This document shows, piece by piece, positions 54,791 to 62,133 of a stretch of DNA of 64,000 nucleotides. The DNA is from Streptomyces sp. HUAS CB01 (lineage in GTDB: Bacteria > Actinomycetota > Actinomycetes > Streptomycetales > Streptomycetaceae). Below the pieces are notes generated by a model. The model was not told where the DNA came from and made no database searches. It was given only the letters and a program-made list of their open reading frames with translations. Position numbers and translations under genes: made by a program. Numbering within the stretch: the first letter of the stretch is position 1; the number at the start of each line of letters is the position of its first letter. The DNA is taken from positions 2,793,001-2,857,000 of the forward strand of contig NZ_CP129137.1 of assembly GCF_030406905.1 (NCBI RefSeq), given 5' to 3'.

Positions 54791-55972
54791 GTGAGCACAT
54801 CCCTCGACAGCGGACCTCTCCCCCAGGCGCCCGCGACAGCGCTCCGGCAGCGGCTGGCCGAGCTGCGCGGGCCGTCCACCGCGCCGCATCCGCTCGACGC
54901 CCGGGCGCTGGCGGCCCTCGCCGCGAACCCCGGGTGCAAGCGGCGTGCGCTGCTGGACGGCGCGGGGGTGGACAAGGCGGCGCTCGCCCGGGCGCTGGGC
55001 TCGCCCGCCACCTTCGGCCAGTCCCAGTTCGCCTTCATGCGGGGCAACGCGTTCGAGGCGAGAGTCAAGGCAGACGGCGGCACGGAACTGCTGAGACTGC
55101 TCGGGGTGGCCGACCCGCACGGGGCGCACGTCCCCGATCTGGCCGCGGCCGGCCCGGAGGGGCGCGCGGCGCGCACCGCGCTGGCCCTGCGCGAGGCCAC
55201 GGGGGCGGGGGCATGGACGCTGCTCGACCACCCCATGCTGGCGCTGGAGGTCGCGGGCTCGCCGGCGTACCTCGAGCCGGACGCCGTCGTCGTGCACCCC
55301 GACGGCCGGTGGACGGTCGTCGAAATCAAGTCCTTCCCGATGGTCGACAGCTCCGCCGATCCGTCGAAGGTCGGCGCGGCGGCCCGCCAGGCCGCGGTGT
55401 ACGTCCTGGCGCTGGAGCGGGTCGCGGCGCTGACGAAGGACGCGTCCGTGGACCACTCCGTCCTCCTGGTCTGCCCGAAGGACTTCTCCAACCTGCCGAC
55501 CGCGTCGGCCGTCGACGTGCGCAAACAGCTCTCCGTCACCCGGCGGCAGCTGGCGCGGCTGACCCGGGTCGAGGAGATCGCCTCGGCGCTGCCGGACGGC
55601 GTCAGCTTCGACGTGGAGTCCTGCTCGTCCGCCCAACTGGCGTCGGCCGTCGAGTCGGTCCCCTCCGCCTACGCCCCCGAATGCCTGTCCGCCTGCGAGC
55701 TCGCCTTCCACTGCCGCGAGCGGGCCCGGTCCGCCGGCGCGGTCGAGTCCCTGGGCCGGGCGGTGCGGGGCGAGCTGGGCGGACTGACCGCGGTCGGCGA
55801 GGTCCTCTCGGCGGCCCGCGGCGAGTCGGGCGACCCGGCGGACCCGACGGTCTCCGCGCTGCGCCGCGCCCAGCGCCTCCGCGCGGAGGCGCTGGGCGCG
55901 GGCGCGCTCGGCGTGCAGGCGCCGGGTACGGGCGTGCGCGAGGACGCGGTCGCGGGTCGGGGGACGGCATGA
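54791..55972 (+). CDS. PD-(D/E)XK nuclease with Cas4/AddB/Dna2-like four-cysteine arrangement
   Basis: 393 residues from GTG 54791 (VSTSLDSGPLPQAPATALRQRLAEL). Nuclease core: D164 in LEPDAVVVHPDG, E178 and K180 in TVVEIKSFP, spacing typical of PD-(D/E)XK; QAAVYVLALERV follows as the usual Q-x3-Y helix. One cysteine precedes the core (C49, NPGCKRR) and three follow (C298-x3-C302-x5-C308 in ECLSACELAFHCRE). This is the layout of Fe-S nucleases such as Cas4, AddB and Dna2, though their spacing is usually C-x2-C-x5-C. First gene of a locus with an unknown protein and an SF1 helicase. Ends with a variable Arg/Ala/Gly tail. Confidence 0.8.
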   Translation: MSTSLDSGPLPQAPATALRQRLAELRGPSTAPHPLDARALAALAANPGCKRRALLDGAGVDKAALARALGSPATFGQSQFAFMRGNAFEARVKADGGTELLRLLGVADPHGAHVPDLAAAGPEGRAARTALALREATGAGAWTLLDHPMLALEVAGSPAYLEPDAVVVHPDGRWTVVEIKSFPMVDSSADPSKVGAAARQAAVYVLALERVAALTKDASVDHSVLLVCPKDFSNLPTASAVDVRKQLSVTRRQLARLTRVEEIASALPDGVSFDVESCSSAQLASAVESVPSAYAPECLSACELAFHCRERARSAGAVESLGRAVRGELGGLTAVGEVLSAARGESGDPADPTVSALRRAQRLRAEALGAGALGVQAPGTGVREDAVAGRGTA

Positions 55973-56141
55973 CGGCCCGCATCGGGGTTCGCGGTCCGCG
56001 GAACCGCGGCTGGGAGCCCCGGACCACGACGAGGCGGGGCACCGCCTGCGCGGGCCGGGATGCGAGGCCCGGGTGCGCAGCGGCCGGCTCCCACGCGAGG
56101 GGCGCGGCCTCGGTGACGGACGCCGTCCTGAGGGGGCCGGG

Positions 56142-57731
56142 ATGTCGCTGATCAACACGCTCGCCCGGCTTGAGGCGGTCGAGAGCGGGCGGGCGCAGCC
56201 GCTCGCCACCGTGCGGCACCGGCATCTCTCGTCGCGCCCACTGGTGTTCGTCCCCCTCACCACGGCCGGTGAGGCCGGCGCCCCGCTCGGGGCGCTCGTG
56301 GGCACGGACCGGGACGCGCCGCGTCTGCTGGCCGTCGCCCAGCCGAGGGACCGTGAGCTGCGGTTCGCCTTCCTCGCCGAGCTGGCGGAGACGCTGCTTC
56401 CGTACCTCGACGGCTACGCCGACGACGTGGAGCCCGCCGAGCGCAACGAGACGGACCCGGAGACCGGCAAGCGGGTCAAGGTCGAGGTGGAGCTGTGCGC
56501 GGACGCGCCCCAGCTCGTCGTGCCCAGCAGGCCCGGCGTCGACTTCGTGCGCCTCCTGGGGCGGTCCATGCGGTTCCGCCGCACCGCCGAGCAGGACCCC
56601 GACACGCCCTACCCGGCGCCCCCGCGAGTGCCGTTGCTCGGGCGCTGGCTGACGCACTACGGCGAGCGGGCCCGGGTGCCCGGCTCGTCCCTGCTGCTCG
56701 CGATGACGGACGCGCTGGGCCGGCACTGGGCGACCGGGCAGTCCCATCTGGAGGACCAGCACCTGGGCGCGCTGCTCGCCTGGATCGCCCCGCCGGACGG
56801 CGGGTCCGGCGCCGAGGCGGCGCTCCGGGCCGAGGTGGAGCGGGACGGCCGGGGCCAGTTGGTGTGCCCGCCGGCCGGGCCCGCGACGGACCCGGCGTTC
56901 GACAACAAGCTCCTCGCGCCCGCGATGGAGCGGTACGACCGTGCACGCCAGGCGCTCGCCGCCGCCGAGGACGGCGCCGCTGCCGACGAGCAACTGGCCC
57001 GGCTCACCTCGGCCGAGCGGGAGATCCGCGCGCTGCTCGAAGGAGTGCTGCGGCCCACGTGGGACGCCGTGTGGGACGGCATCGGCCTGCTCCGGGCACT
57101 CCCGGAGGGCCCGCACGTCGCCGACCGCTGGACCCGCGACCGCTGGTCGTTCACCGCTCACCGCGACCGGGTGCGGGCCGGTGAGCCCCCTCAGCCGCGC
57201 CGCGACGACGCGGTGACCGCCGCGCAGAAGCTGGCCGCCCGCGAGACGGCCCAGGCGCAGTTGGAGGCGCAGGAGGCGCTGGACGATCCGCTGGTGCTGG
57301 CGGGGCGGCGGCTCGCGGGCGAGGCGTTCGTCGGCGTGATCACCGAGGTGGTCATGGCCTGGTCCGAGTCCAAACGCCCCTCGCCCCGACCGCTGCTGAC
57401 GGTGCGTTCGGACGACAGCCCCCATCTGGGCGCCGGGGTGAAGGCCTACCGCTCGCTGGACGGAAAGCCGCAGTCCGCCGAGTTCGTGCGGTACGAGGAG
57501 GACGGCGCGATCGTCCTGCGGCTGCTGGACAGGATGGGCCGTTCCAGGGACCCGGCGGAGGGGTCCGTGCCGGAAGCGGGCGAGACCGTCGCCTGGACGC
57601 TGTTCGAACACGACCAGCGCGGCGGGCCGAAACTGCCCGAGCCGGAGGACACGCCGTGGACGCACGGCGGTCCGCCGCGTACCGACGCCGCCGAGAGCCC
57701 CGACGCCGTGACCCCGGAGGACCTGCTGTGA
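56142..57731 (+). CDS. Uncharacterised protein of the nuclease-helicase locus (529 aa)
   Basis: ATG 56142 after GAGGGGG; starts MSLINTLARLEAVESGRAQPLATVRHRHL. No recognised catalytic motif, signal peptide or membrane segment. Mixed N-terminal half with PLTTAGEAGAPLGALVGTDRDAPRLLAVAQPRDR and ELCADAPQLVVPSRPGVDFVRLLGRSMRF. A helical, charged middle (about 245-300 and 345-400, with ERYDRARQALAAAEDGAAADEQLARL and KLAARETAQAQLEAQEALDDPLVLAGRRLAGEAFVGVITEV) and a beta-rich end (RPLLTVRSDDSPHLGAGVKAYRSLDGKPQSAEFVRYEEDGAIVLRLLDRMG). Its end overlaps the helicase start (GTGA), so the two are made together and probably interact. Function unknown. Confidence 0.85.
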   Translation: MSLINTLARLEAVESGRAQPLATVRHRHLSSRPLVFVPLTTAGEAGAPLGALVGTDRDAPRLLAVAQPRDRELRFAFLAELAETLLPYLDGYADDVEPAERNETDPETGKRVKVEVELCADAPQLVVPSRPGVDFVRLLGRSMRFRRTAEQDPDTPYPAPPRVPLLGRWLTHYGERARVPGSSLLLAMTDALGRHWATGQSHLEDQHLGALLAWIAPPDGGSGAEAALRAEVERDGRGQLVCPPAGPATDPAFDNKLLAPAMERYDRARQALAAAEDGAAADEQLARLTSAEREIRALLEGVLRPTWDAVWDGIGLLRALPEGPHVADRWTRDRWSFTAHRDRVRAGEPPQPRRDDAVTAAQKLAARETAQAQLEAQEALDDPLVLAGRRLAGEAFVGVITEVVMAWSESKRPSPRPLLTVRSDDSPHLGAGVKAYRSLDGKPQSAEFVRYEEDGAIVLRLLDRMGRSRDPAEGSVPEAGETVAWTLFEHDQRGGPKLPEPEDTPWTHGGPPRTDAAESPDAVTPEDLL

Positions 57732-59074
57732 CGGGTACCGTGATCCCGCTGTTCGACCCCGGCTCGGAGGCCGCCCGCGCGACCGCGGCCATCCTGGAGG
57801 ACACCCTCCACGGGGATGCGCGCGGTGTCGTCGTGGACTCCCCTCCGGGCGCCGGGAAGTCGACGCTCGTGGTGCGGGCGGCACGCGAACTCGCTTCGGC
57901 CGGGCGCCCGTTGATGGTCGTGGCGCAGACCAACGCCCAGGTCGACGACCTGGTGGTGCGGCTCGCGGAGAAGGAGCCGGAGCTCCCGGTCGGCCGGCTG
58001 CACAGCAACGACCCCGACCCGTACGACAGGACGCTCGACGGACTCCCGAACGTACGGAAGTCGGCGAAGGCCGGCGACCTCGCCGGGCTGGACGTGGTGA
58101 TCTCGACCGCCGCGAAATGGGCGCACGTCAAGGGTGTCGAGCCCTGGCGCCACGCGATCGTGGACGAGGCGTACCAGATGCGCTCGGACGCGCTGCTGGC
58201 CGTGGCGGGGCTGTTCGAGAGGGCGCTGTTCGTCGGGGACCCGGGCCAGCTCGACCCGTTCTCCGTGGTCGGGGCCGAGCAGTGGGCCGGGCTGTCGTAC
58301 GACCCGTCGGCGAGCGCGGTGTCCACGCTGCTCGCCCACAACCCGGAGCTGCCGCAGCACCGGCTGCCCGTGTCCTGGCGGCTGCCGGCCTCGGCCGCGC
58401 CCCTGGTCTCGGGGGCGTTCTACCCGTACACGCCCTTCCGCAGCGGTACGGGGGCGGGCGACCGGCGGCTGGCGTTCGGCGTCGCGTCGGACGGCTCGGG
58501 CCCCGACCGGGTGCTGGACGAGGCGGCCGAGTCCGGCTGGGGCCTGCTGGAGCTGCCCGCCCGGCACACCCCGCGCACGGATCCGGAGGCGGTACGCGCC
58601 GTGGCACTGGTCGTCCGGCGGCTGCTGGACCGCGGAGGCGCGTCGGTCTCGGAGCGCTCCCCGGACCCGGTGCCGCTCACCGCGGACCGCGTCGCCGTGG
58701 GCACGGCCCACCGCGACCAGGCCGCCGCGGTGCGGTCGGCGCTCGCGGAGCTGGGCGTGGGGGGTGTGACGGTGGACACGGCCAACCGGCTCCAGGGCCG
58801 GGAGTTCGATGTCACCGTCGTGCTCCACCCCCTGTCGGGCCGCCCGGACGCGACGGCCTTCCACCTGGAGACGGGCCGTCTCTGCGTGCTGGCGTCCCGG
58901 CACCGTCACGCCTGCATCGTGGTGTGCCGGGCCGGCGTCACCGACCTGCTCGACGAGCATCCGTCGACGGAGCCGGTGCAACTCGGCGTCACGGTGAAGT
59001 TCCCGGACGGCTGGGAGGCGAACCACGCGGTGCTCTCGCACCTGGAGGAGCACCGCGTCACCTGGACGCCGTAA
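57728..59074 (+). CDS. SF1 helicase, Dna2/Upf1-like, translationally coupled
   Basis: 448 residues, GTG overlapping the previous stop. Superfamily 1 motifs in order: I SPPGAGKST (near 42), Ia VVAQTNAQVDDL, II IVDEAYQM, III LFVGDPGQLDPFS, IV-like PVSWRLPASAAPLVS, V VDTANRLQGREFDVTVVLHP, VI RLCVLASRHRHACIVV. Motif II is DEAY rather than DEAA/DEAS. Compact compared with Dna2/Upf1, with no large inserted domains. Likely 5'-3' DNA (or RNA) translocase acting with the Fe-S nuclease encoded upstream. Confidence 0.88.
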   Translation: MTGTVIPLFDPGSEAARATAAILEDTLHGDARGVVVDSPPGAGKSTLVVRAARELASAGRPLMVVAQTNAQVDDLVVRLAEKEPELPVGRLHSNDPDPYDRTLDGLPNVRKSAKAGDLAGLDVVISTAAKWAHVKGVEPWRHAIVDEAYQMRSDALLAVAGLFERALFVGDPGQLDPFSVVGAEQWAGLSYDPSASAVSTLLAHNPELPQHRLPVSWRLPASAAPLVSGAFYPYTPFRSGTGAGDRRLAFGVASDGSGPDRVLDEAAESGWGLLELPARHTPRTDPEAVRAVALVVRRLLDRGGASVSERSPDPVPLTADRVAVGTAHRDQAAAVRSALAELGVGGVTVDTANRLQGREFDVTVVLHPLSGRPDATAFHLETGRLCVLASRHRHACIVVCRAGVTDLLDEHPSTEPVQLGVTVKFPDGWEANHAVLSHLEEHRVTWTP

Positions 59075-59172
59075 CGGACCCGGCCCGGTTTCCGGGCCCG
59101 GGCCGTCCGTCCCTGCCCTCTTGTGCGGAGCGGGACAATGGGGTGGTCCGGAAGCACGAGAAGGAGATGCGC

Positions 59173-59532
59173 ATGGCGGAGTCGTCGGGGCGGAGCGAGC
59201 GGCGGGTACGGCCCTCACCGCTGCTTTTCGAGCCCGCGGAGGTCGCCTCCGACCCGGAGCACTTCTTCGATCTGGAGTCGATCGAGGACCCCCGGGACCT
59301 GCTGGCACGGGCGACCGAGCTCACGCAGGCGTTCCAGGCGGCGACGGACCGCGCCCTGGAGTACCAGGCGATCGCCGCCGCGCAGCTCGCCGACCCGCGC
59401 CGCTTCGACCGGCTGACGGCGGAGGAGATCGCGCGCCGGGCGGAGTGGAGCGAGGACTATGCGAAGCGCATGATCGACTTCGGCCGTGATCTGCTGCGGG
59501 GGCCCGACCCCCGACCGGCGCCCCGGCCGTAG
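59173..59532 (+). CDS. Small hypothetical protein with HTH-like C-terminus
   Basis: 119 residues from ATG 59173, AAGGAG six bases upstream. Acidic N-terminal part with HFFDLESIEDPRDLLARATELTQAFQAATDRALEYQAIAAAQL (helical), then RLTAEEIARRAEWSEDYAKRMIDFGRDLL, which reads like a sigma/transposase type helix-turn-helix. 98 bp after the helicase gene on the same strand; may belong to the same unit or be its regulator. Confidence 0.7.
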   Translation: MAESSGRSERRVRPSPLLFEPAEVASDPEHFFDLESIEDPRDLLARATELTQAFQAATDRALEYQAIAAAQLADPRRFDRLTAEEIARRAEWSEDYAKRMIDFGRDLLRGPDPRPAPRP

Positions 59533-59758
59533 GCCGTGTCCGGCGCCGCTCAAACGGGGGACGGCCCGGCCCTGGAGCGTCACCCGCGCGGCGGACGCCC
59601 GGCGCCGCCTCATACGAGGGTCCGGGCCCGCTCATCCGATGCCGTCCGCATATGACTCCGGGGATGCCGGGGGGCAAGATACTCCTCCCCCCGCCCGCTG
59701 TCCCCGATTTCGGCAACTGCTGGAAACCGGTCGATGACTCCGCGTACACGTAATCGTC

Positions 59759-60427
59759 ATGAGTACTCGGCCGCGAGACGACATCAGCGCCGCACCGTGC
59801 AGTCCCGCCCTTCACGACGAGCGGCGGCGGGACATCTTCGCCTTCCTCAGGGAGGACGGGCGGCACCACACCGCCCAGATCACCGCGCCCGGCGCGGACT
59901 GGCTCGCGTCCGCCGGCACGCACCCGCGGTCCTCGCTGGCGCTGTGGGAGTCGCGGCCGTCCGCGCCCTTCGTCGTGTCGTGCGGGAGCGGCGTCTTCGA
60001 CGTGGTGAACGTGCCCGCGATGTTCGGGCGCCGGATGCTCGACCGGCTGTGGTCGGAGGGCCCCGGGTCGGGGCCGGTCGCACACCACCGCGGCAGGATG
60101 CTGCTGTTCGTCGCCCCCGGGACGGCCCAGCGGCTGCCGAGCCTGCTGGAGTGGGAGGAGTGGGGCGGGTCCGTGCCGCCCCTGCTCTGCCACGGCACGG
60201 GCGACGCGATCACGGTTCCGCCGCTCGCCCCGGTGCCCGCGGGTGGCACCGGTCCGCGCTGGGTGGTCGCCCCCGACACCCGGCACCCGTGGCTCCCGGG
60301 ACCGGAAGTGCTGCTCTGGGCCTGTGTGCGGGCGGCCCGTACGACCTCCGCGGCGACGGTGCGTATATCGATTTTTCCTCCCGCCGATCAGGGTGCTAAG
60401 GTCTACGACGTCAGCAGGCGCCGCTAG
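59759..60427 (+). CDS. Prim-pol-family-like small protein (Streptomyces type)
   Basis: 222 residues, ATG 59759. It resembles proteins annotated as bifunctional DNA primase/polymerase N-terminal domain in Streptomyces (FVVSCGSGVFDVVNVPAMFGRRMLDRL, GPVAHHRGRMLLFVAPGTAQRLPSLLEWEEWGG, WVVAPDTRHPWLPGPEVLLWACVRAAR), but it is short and shows no clear catalytic acid triad. The last ten bases, including the TAG stop, lie inside tRNA-Lys, so the natural C-terminus may have been altered. Function unknown. Confidence 0.65.
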   Translation: MSTRPRDDISAAPCSPALHDERRRDIFAFLREDGRHHTAQITAPGADWLASAGTHPRSSLALWESRPSAPFVVSCGSGVFDVVNVPAMFGRRMLDRLWSEGPGSGPVAHHRGRMLLFVAPGTAQRLPSLLEWEEWGGSVPPLLCHGTGDAITVPPLAPVPAGGTGPRWVVAPDTRHPWLPGPEVLLWACVRAARTTSAATVRISIFPPADQGAKVYDVSRRR

Positions 60428-60491
60428 CTCAGTTGGTTAGAGCAGCTGACTCTTAATCAGCGGGTCCGGGGTTCGAGTCCCTGGCGGCGCA
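60418..60491 (+). tRNA. tRNA-Lys (anticodon CTT)
   Basis: Acceptor GCGCCGC/GCGGCGC with discriminator A60491; D-arm GCTCAGTTGGTTAGAGC; anticodon arm GCTGA-CTCTTAA-TCAGC giving CTT; T-arm CCGGG-TTCGAGT-CCCTG with a G-T. No CCA encoded. Confidence 0.97.
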
Positions 60492-60497
60492 CAGACG

Positions 60498-60531
60498 GAA
60501 GAAGCCCCTCGCGGAAGCGGGGGGCTTCTTC
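60498..60531 (+). terminator. Terminator after tRNA-Lys
   Basis: GAAGAAGCCCCTCGC - GGAA - GCGGGGGGCTTCTTC, 15-bp stem with one G-T pair and a GGAA loop; the convergent M6 protease gene ends 30 bp further on. Confidence 0.88.
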
Positions 60532-60561
60532 GTGATGGCGGCCGGTGGTCCGTCCGCCCGC

Positions 60562-61848
60562 TCAACGCACCGTCGTGATCTTGATCGTCCACGCTCCCGT
60601 CCGCGTACGGTCCGCCACCTCGACGCGCACCCGCTCGCCCGGCACGGTGAAGGACTCACCCACGCCGAGCGGGGCGTCCGCCAGCTGCGGGTAGACCGAG
60701 CGGTCCCAGCAGGCGCCGCTCCTCGGATGGGTGTCGATCACCTCGACGGGGCCGGCGCCCGAGGCCTCCTCGTTCCGCACCCGGTAGAGCAGGACGCCCT
60801 CCCTGCAGGTGTCCCGGTCGTTGCCCGTCGCCCCGCGCGCCTCGATGGCCAGCGCACTGTTCTGCCCGGTCCTGACGACCGCCAGCCTGGTCCCCGCGGG
60901 GCGTCCGGGCGTGGGCGCGGCCGCCAGCGGCTCCAGTGTGAGTACGCGGTCGGCGGGGCCGGTGACGCACCGGACCTGGTCCCGGTCCAGCCATCCCAGC
61001 TTCCACTTGTGCCAGCCGAGGAACTCCGGCGCGAGGCCGAACTGGCTGCCCATCACGTCCCAGTCCCCCACGTGGGTGTCCCAGTCGCCCTTGCCGTCCG
61101 TGGGCCGGTGGTAGAGGTCGGGCAGGTCGAACACGTGCCCGGTCTCGTGCGCCAGGACGTGACGGTCGGGCGGATGGCGCTCGAACACCGTGACGGCCCG
61201 TTTCAACTCGGTGCCGTCGGCCTTGGTCGCCTGCTCGAAATTGACCACCTTCGTCGCGTCGGAGTCCACCCCGGGGGCGTCCGGGTCGGCGACCAGGTAG
61301 ACGACGTCGTAGCGGGAGAAGTCCACGAGCGGGTCCGCGACGGAGACCGCGTCCCTCAGGTACGCGGCGCGCCGTCCGGCGTCCCAGTCCCGCTTTATGC
61401 GGTACTCGGTCGACGCCTTCGGCATCCGGATCCACTTGCGCACGGGGTGCGGCCGCAGCAGGAACTTCCCGTACGAGGCGCTGCGGAAGAAGTCGCCGGT
61501 CGCGGGGAAGTGGTCGGCGACGAGGTCGTCGGGCCTGGTCAGCGGGGTGGAGTCCGGGAAGGAGAGGAAGACCATGACGGCGTCGACGACGCGGTCGGGC
61601 CGCGGGTAGGCGGAGTTCCAGCTGTCCAGTCCGAGCGAGTGGTGGGCCGCGGTCCGGGGCAGGGCGCAGGGGTGCGGGGAGGTGTCGGCCGAGGCGGGAC
61701 CGGCCGCGAGGGTCGTCGCGGCGAGGGCCACCAGGGAGGTGAACACCGCGGCGCCGGCGCGCAGGGTCGGCCGTTCCACCCCGTCGGGTGGATCCTCGAG
61801 CGTCTGCTGACCCTCCACGTGGACCTCCGGCTGCGGAATGCGGGACAT
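60562..61848 (-). CDS. Secreted M6-family metalloprotease
   Basis: 428 residues counting from ATG 61848 (MSRIPQPEVHVEGQQ); later GTG starts closer to the signal segment are possible. Signal segment LRAGAAVFTSLVALAATTLAAGPASA. Zinc motif HETGHVFDLPDLYH (about 234-247), and VGDWDVMGSQFGLAPEFLGWHKWKLGWL, typical of M6 (immune-inhibitor A type). C-terminal beta-rich domain (LALEARGATGN-like, ADAPLGVGESFTVPGERVRVEVADR). Extracellular proteolysis. Confidence 0.9.
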   Translation of the reverse strand: MSRIPQPEVHVEGQQTLEDPPDGVERPTLRAGAAVFTSLVALAATTLAAGPASADTSPHPCALPRTAAHHSLGLDSWNSAYPRPDRVVDAVMVFLSFPDSTPLTRPDDLVADHFPATGDFFRSASYGKFLLRPHPVRKWIRMPKASTEYRIKRDWDAGRRAAYLRDAVSVADPLVDFSRYDVVYLVADPDAPGVDSDATKVVNFEQATKADGTELKRAVTVFERHPPDRHVLAHETGHVFDLPDLYHRPTDGKGDWDTHVGDWDVMGSQFGLAPEFLGWHKWKLGWLDRDQVRCVTGPADRVLTLEPLAAAPTPGRPAGTRLAVVRTGQNSALAIEARGATGNDRDTCREGVLLYRVRNEEASGAGPVEVIDTHPRSGACWDRSVYPQLADAPLGVGESFTVPGERVRVEVADRTRTGAWTIKITTVR

Positions 61849-62133
61849 CCAACCCAGCTTGTGCGGTTTTATGATGATTCGCACTGTTCCGCTGCACCGG
61901 TCGGGTGAGCAGACGACGACACCCCGGTGATACACAGAAAGTCACAACCGATCACGAGAGCCCTGGCCTGGCTCTCACCCGTGCAGAAACGATCGGTCTG
62001 GACCTTCCCGTGCTCCTGATCACGGTCCCGAAGCTGGAACGCCCACCCGGCCAGCCTCTATGATCGGCACACTTTCCCGAGTTTCCGGCCCCGGACTGGG
62101 CTGAACGACACGACTGCACTGCGGGAGCGAGCG

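Noticed and set aside
39292..60491. Integrated element at tRNA-His or tRNA-Lys
   Set aside because: No integrase, excisionase or duplicated tRNA 3' end found near either tRNA.
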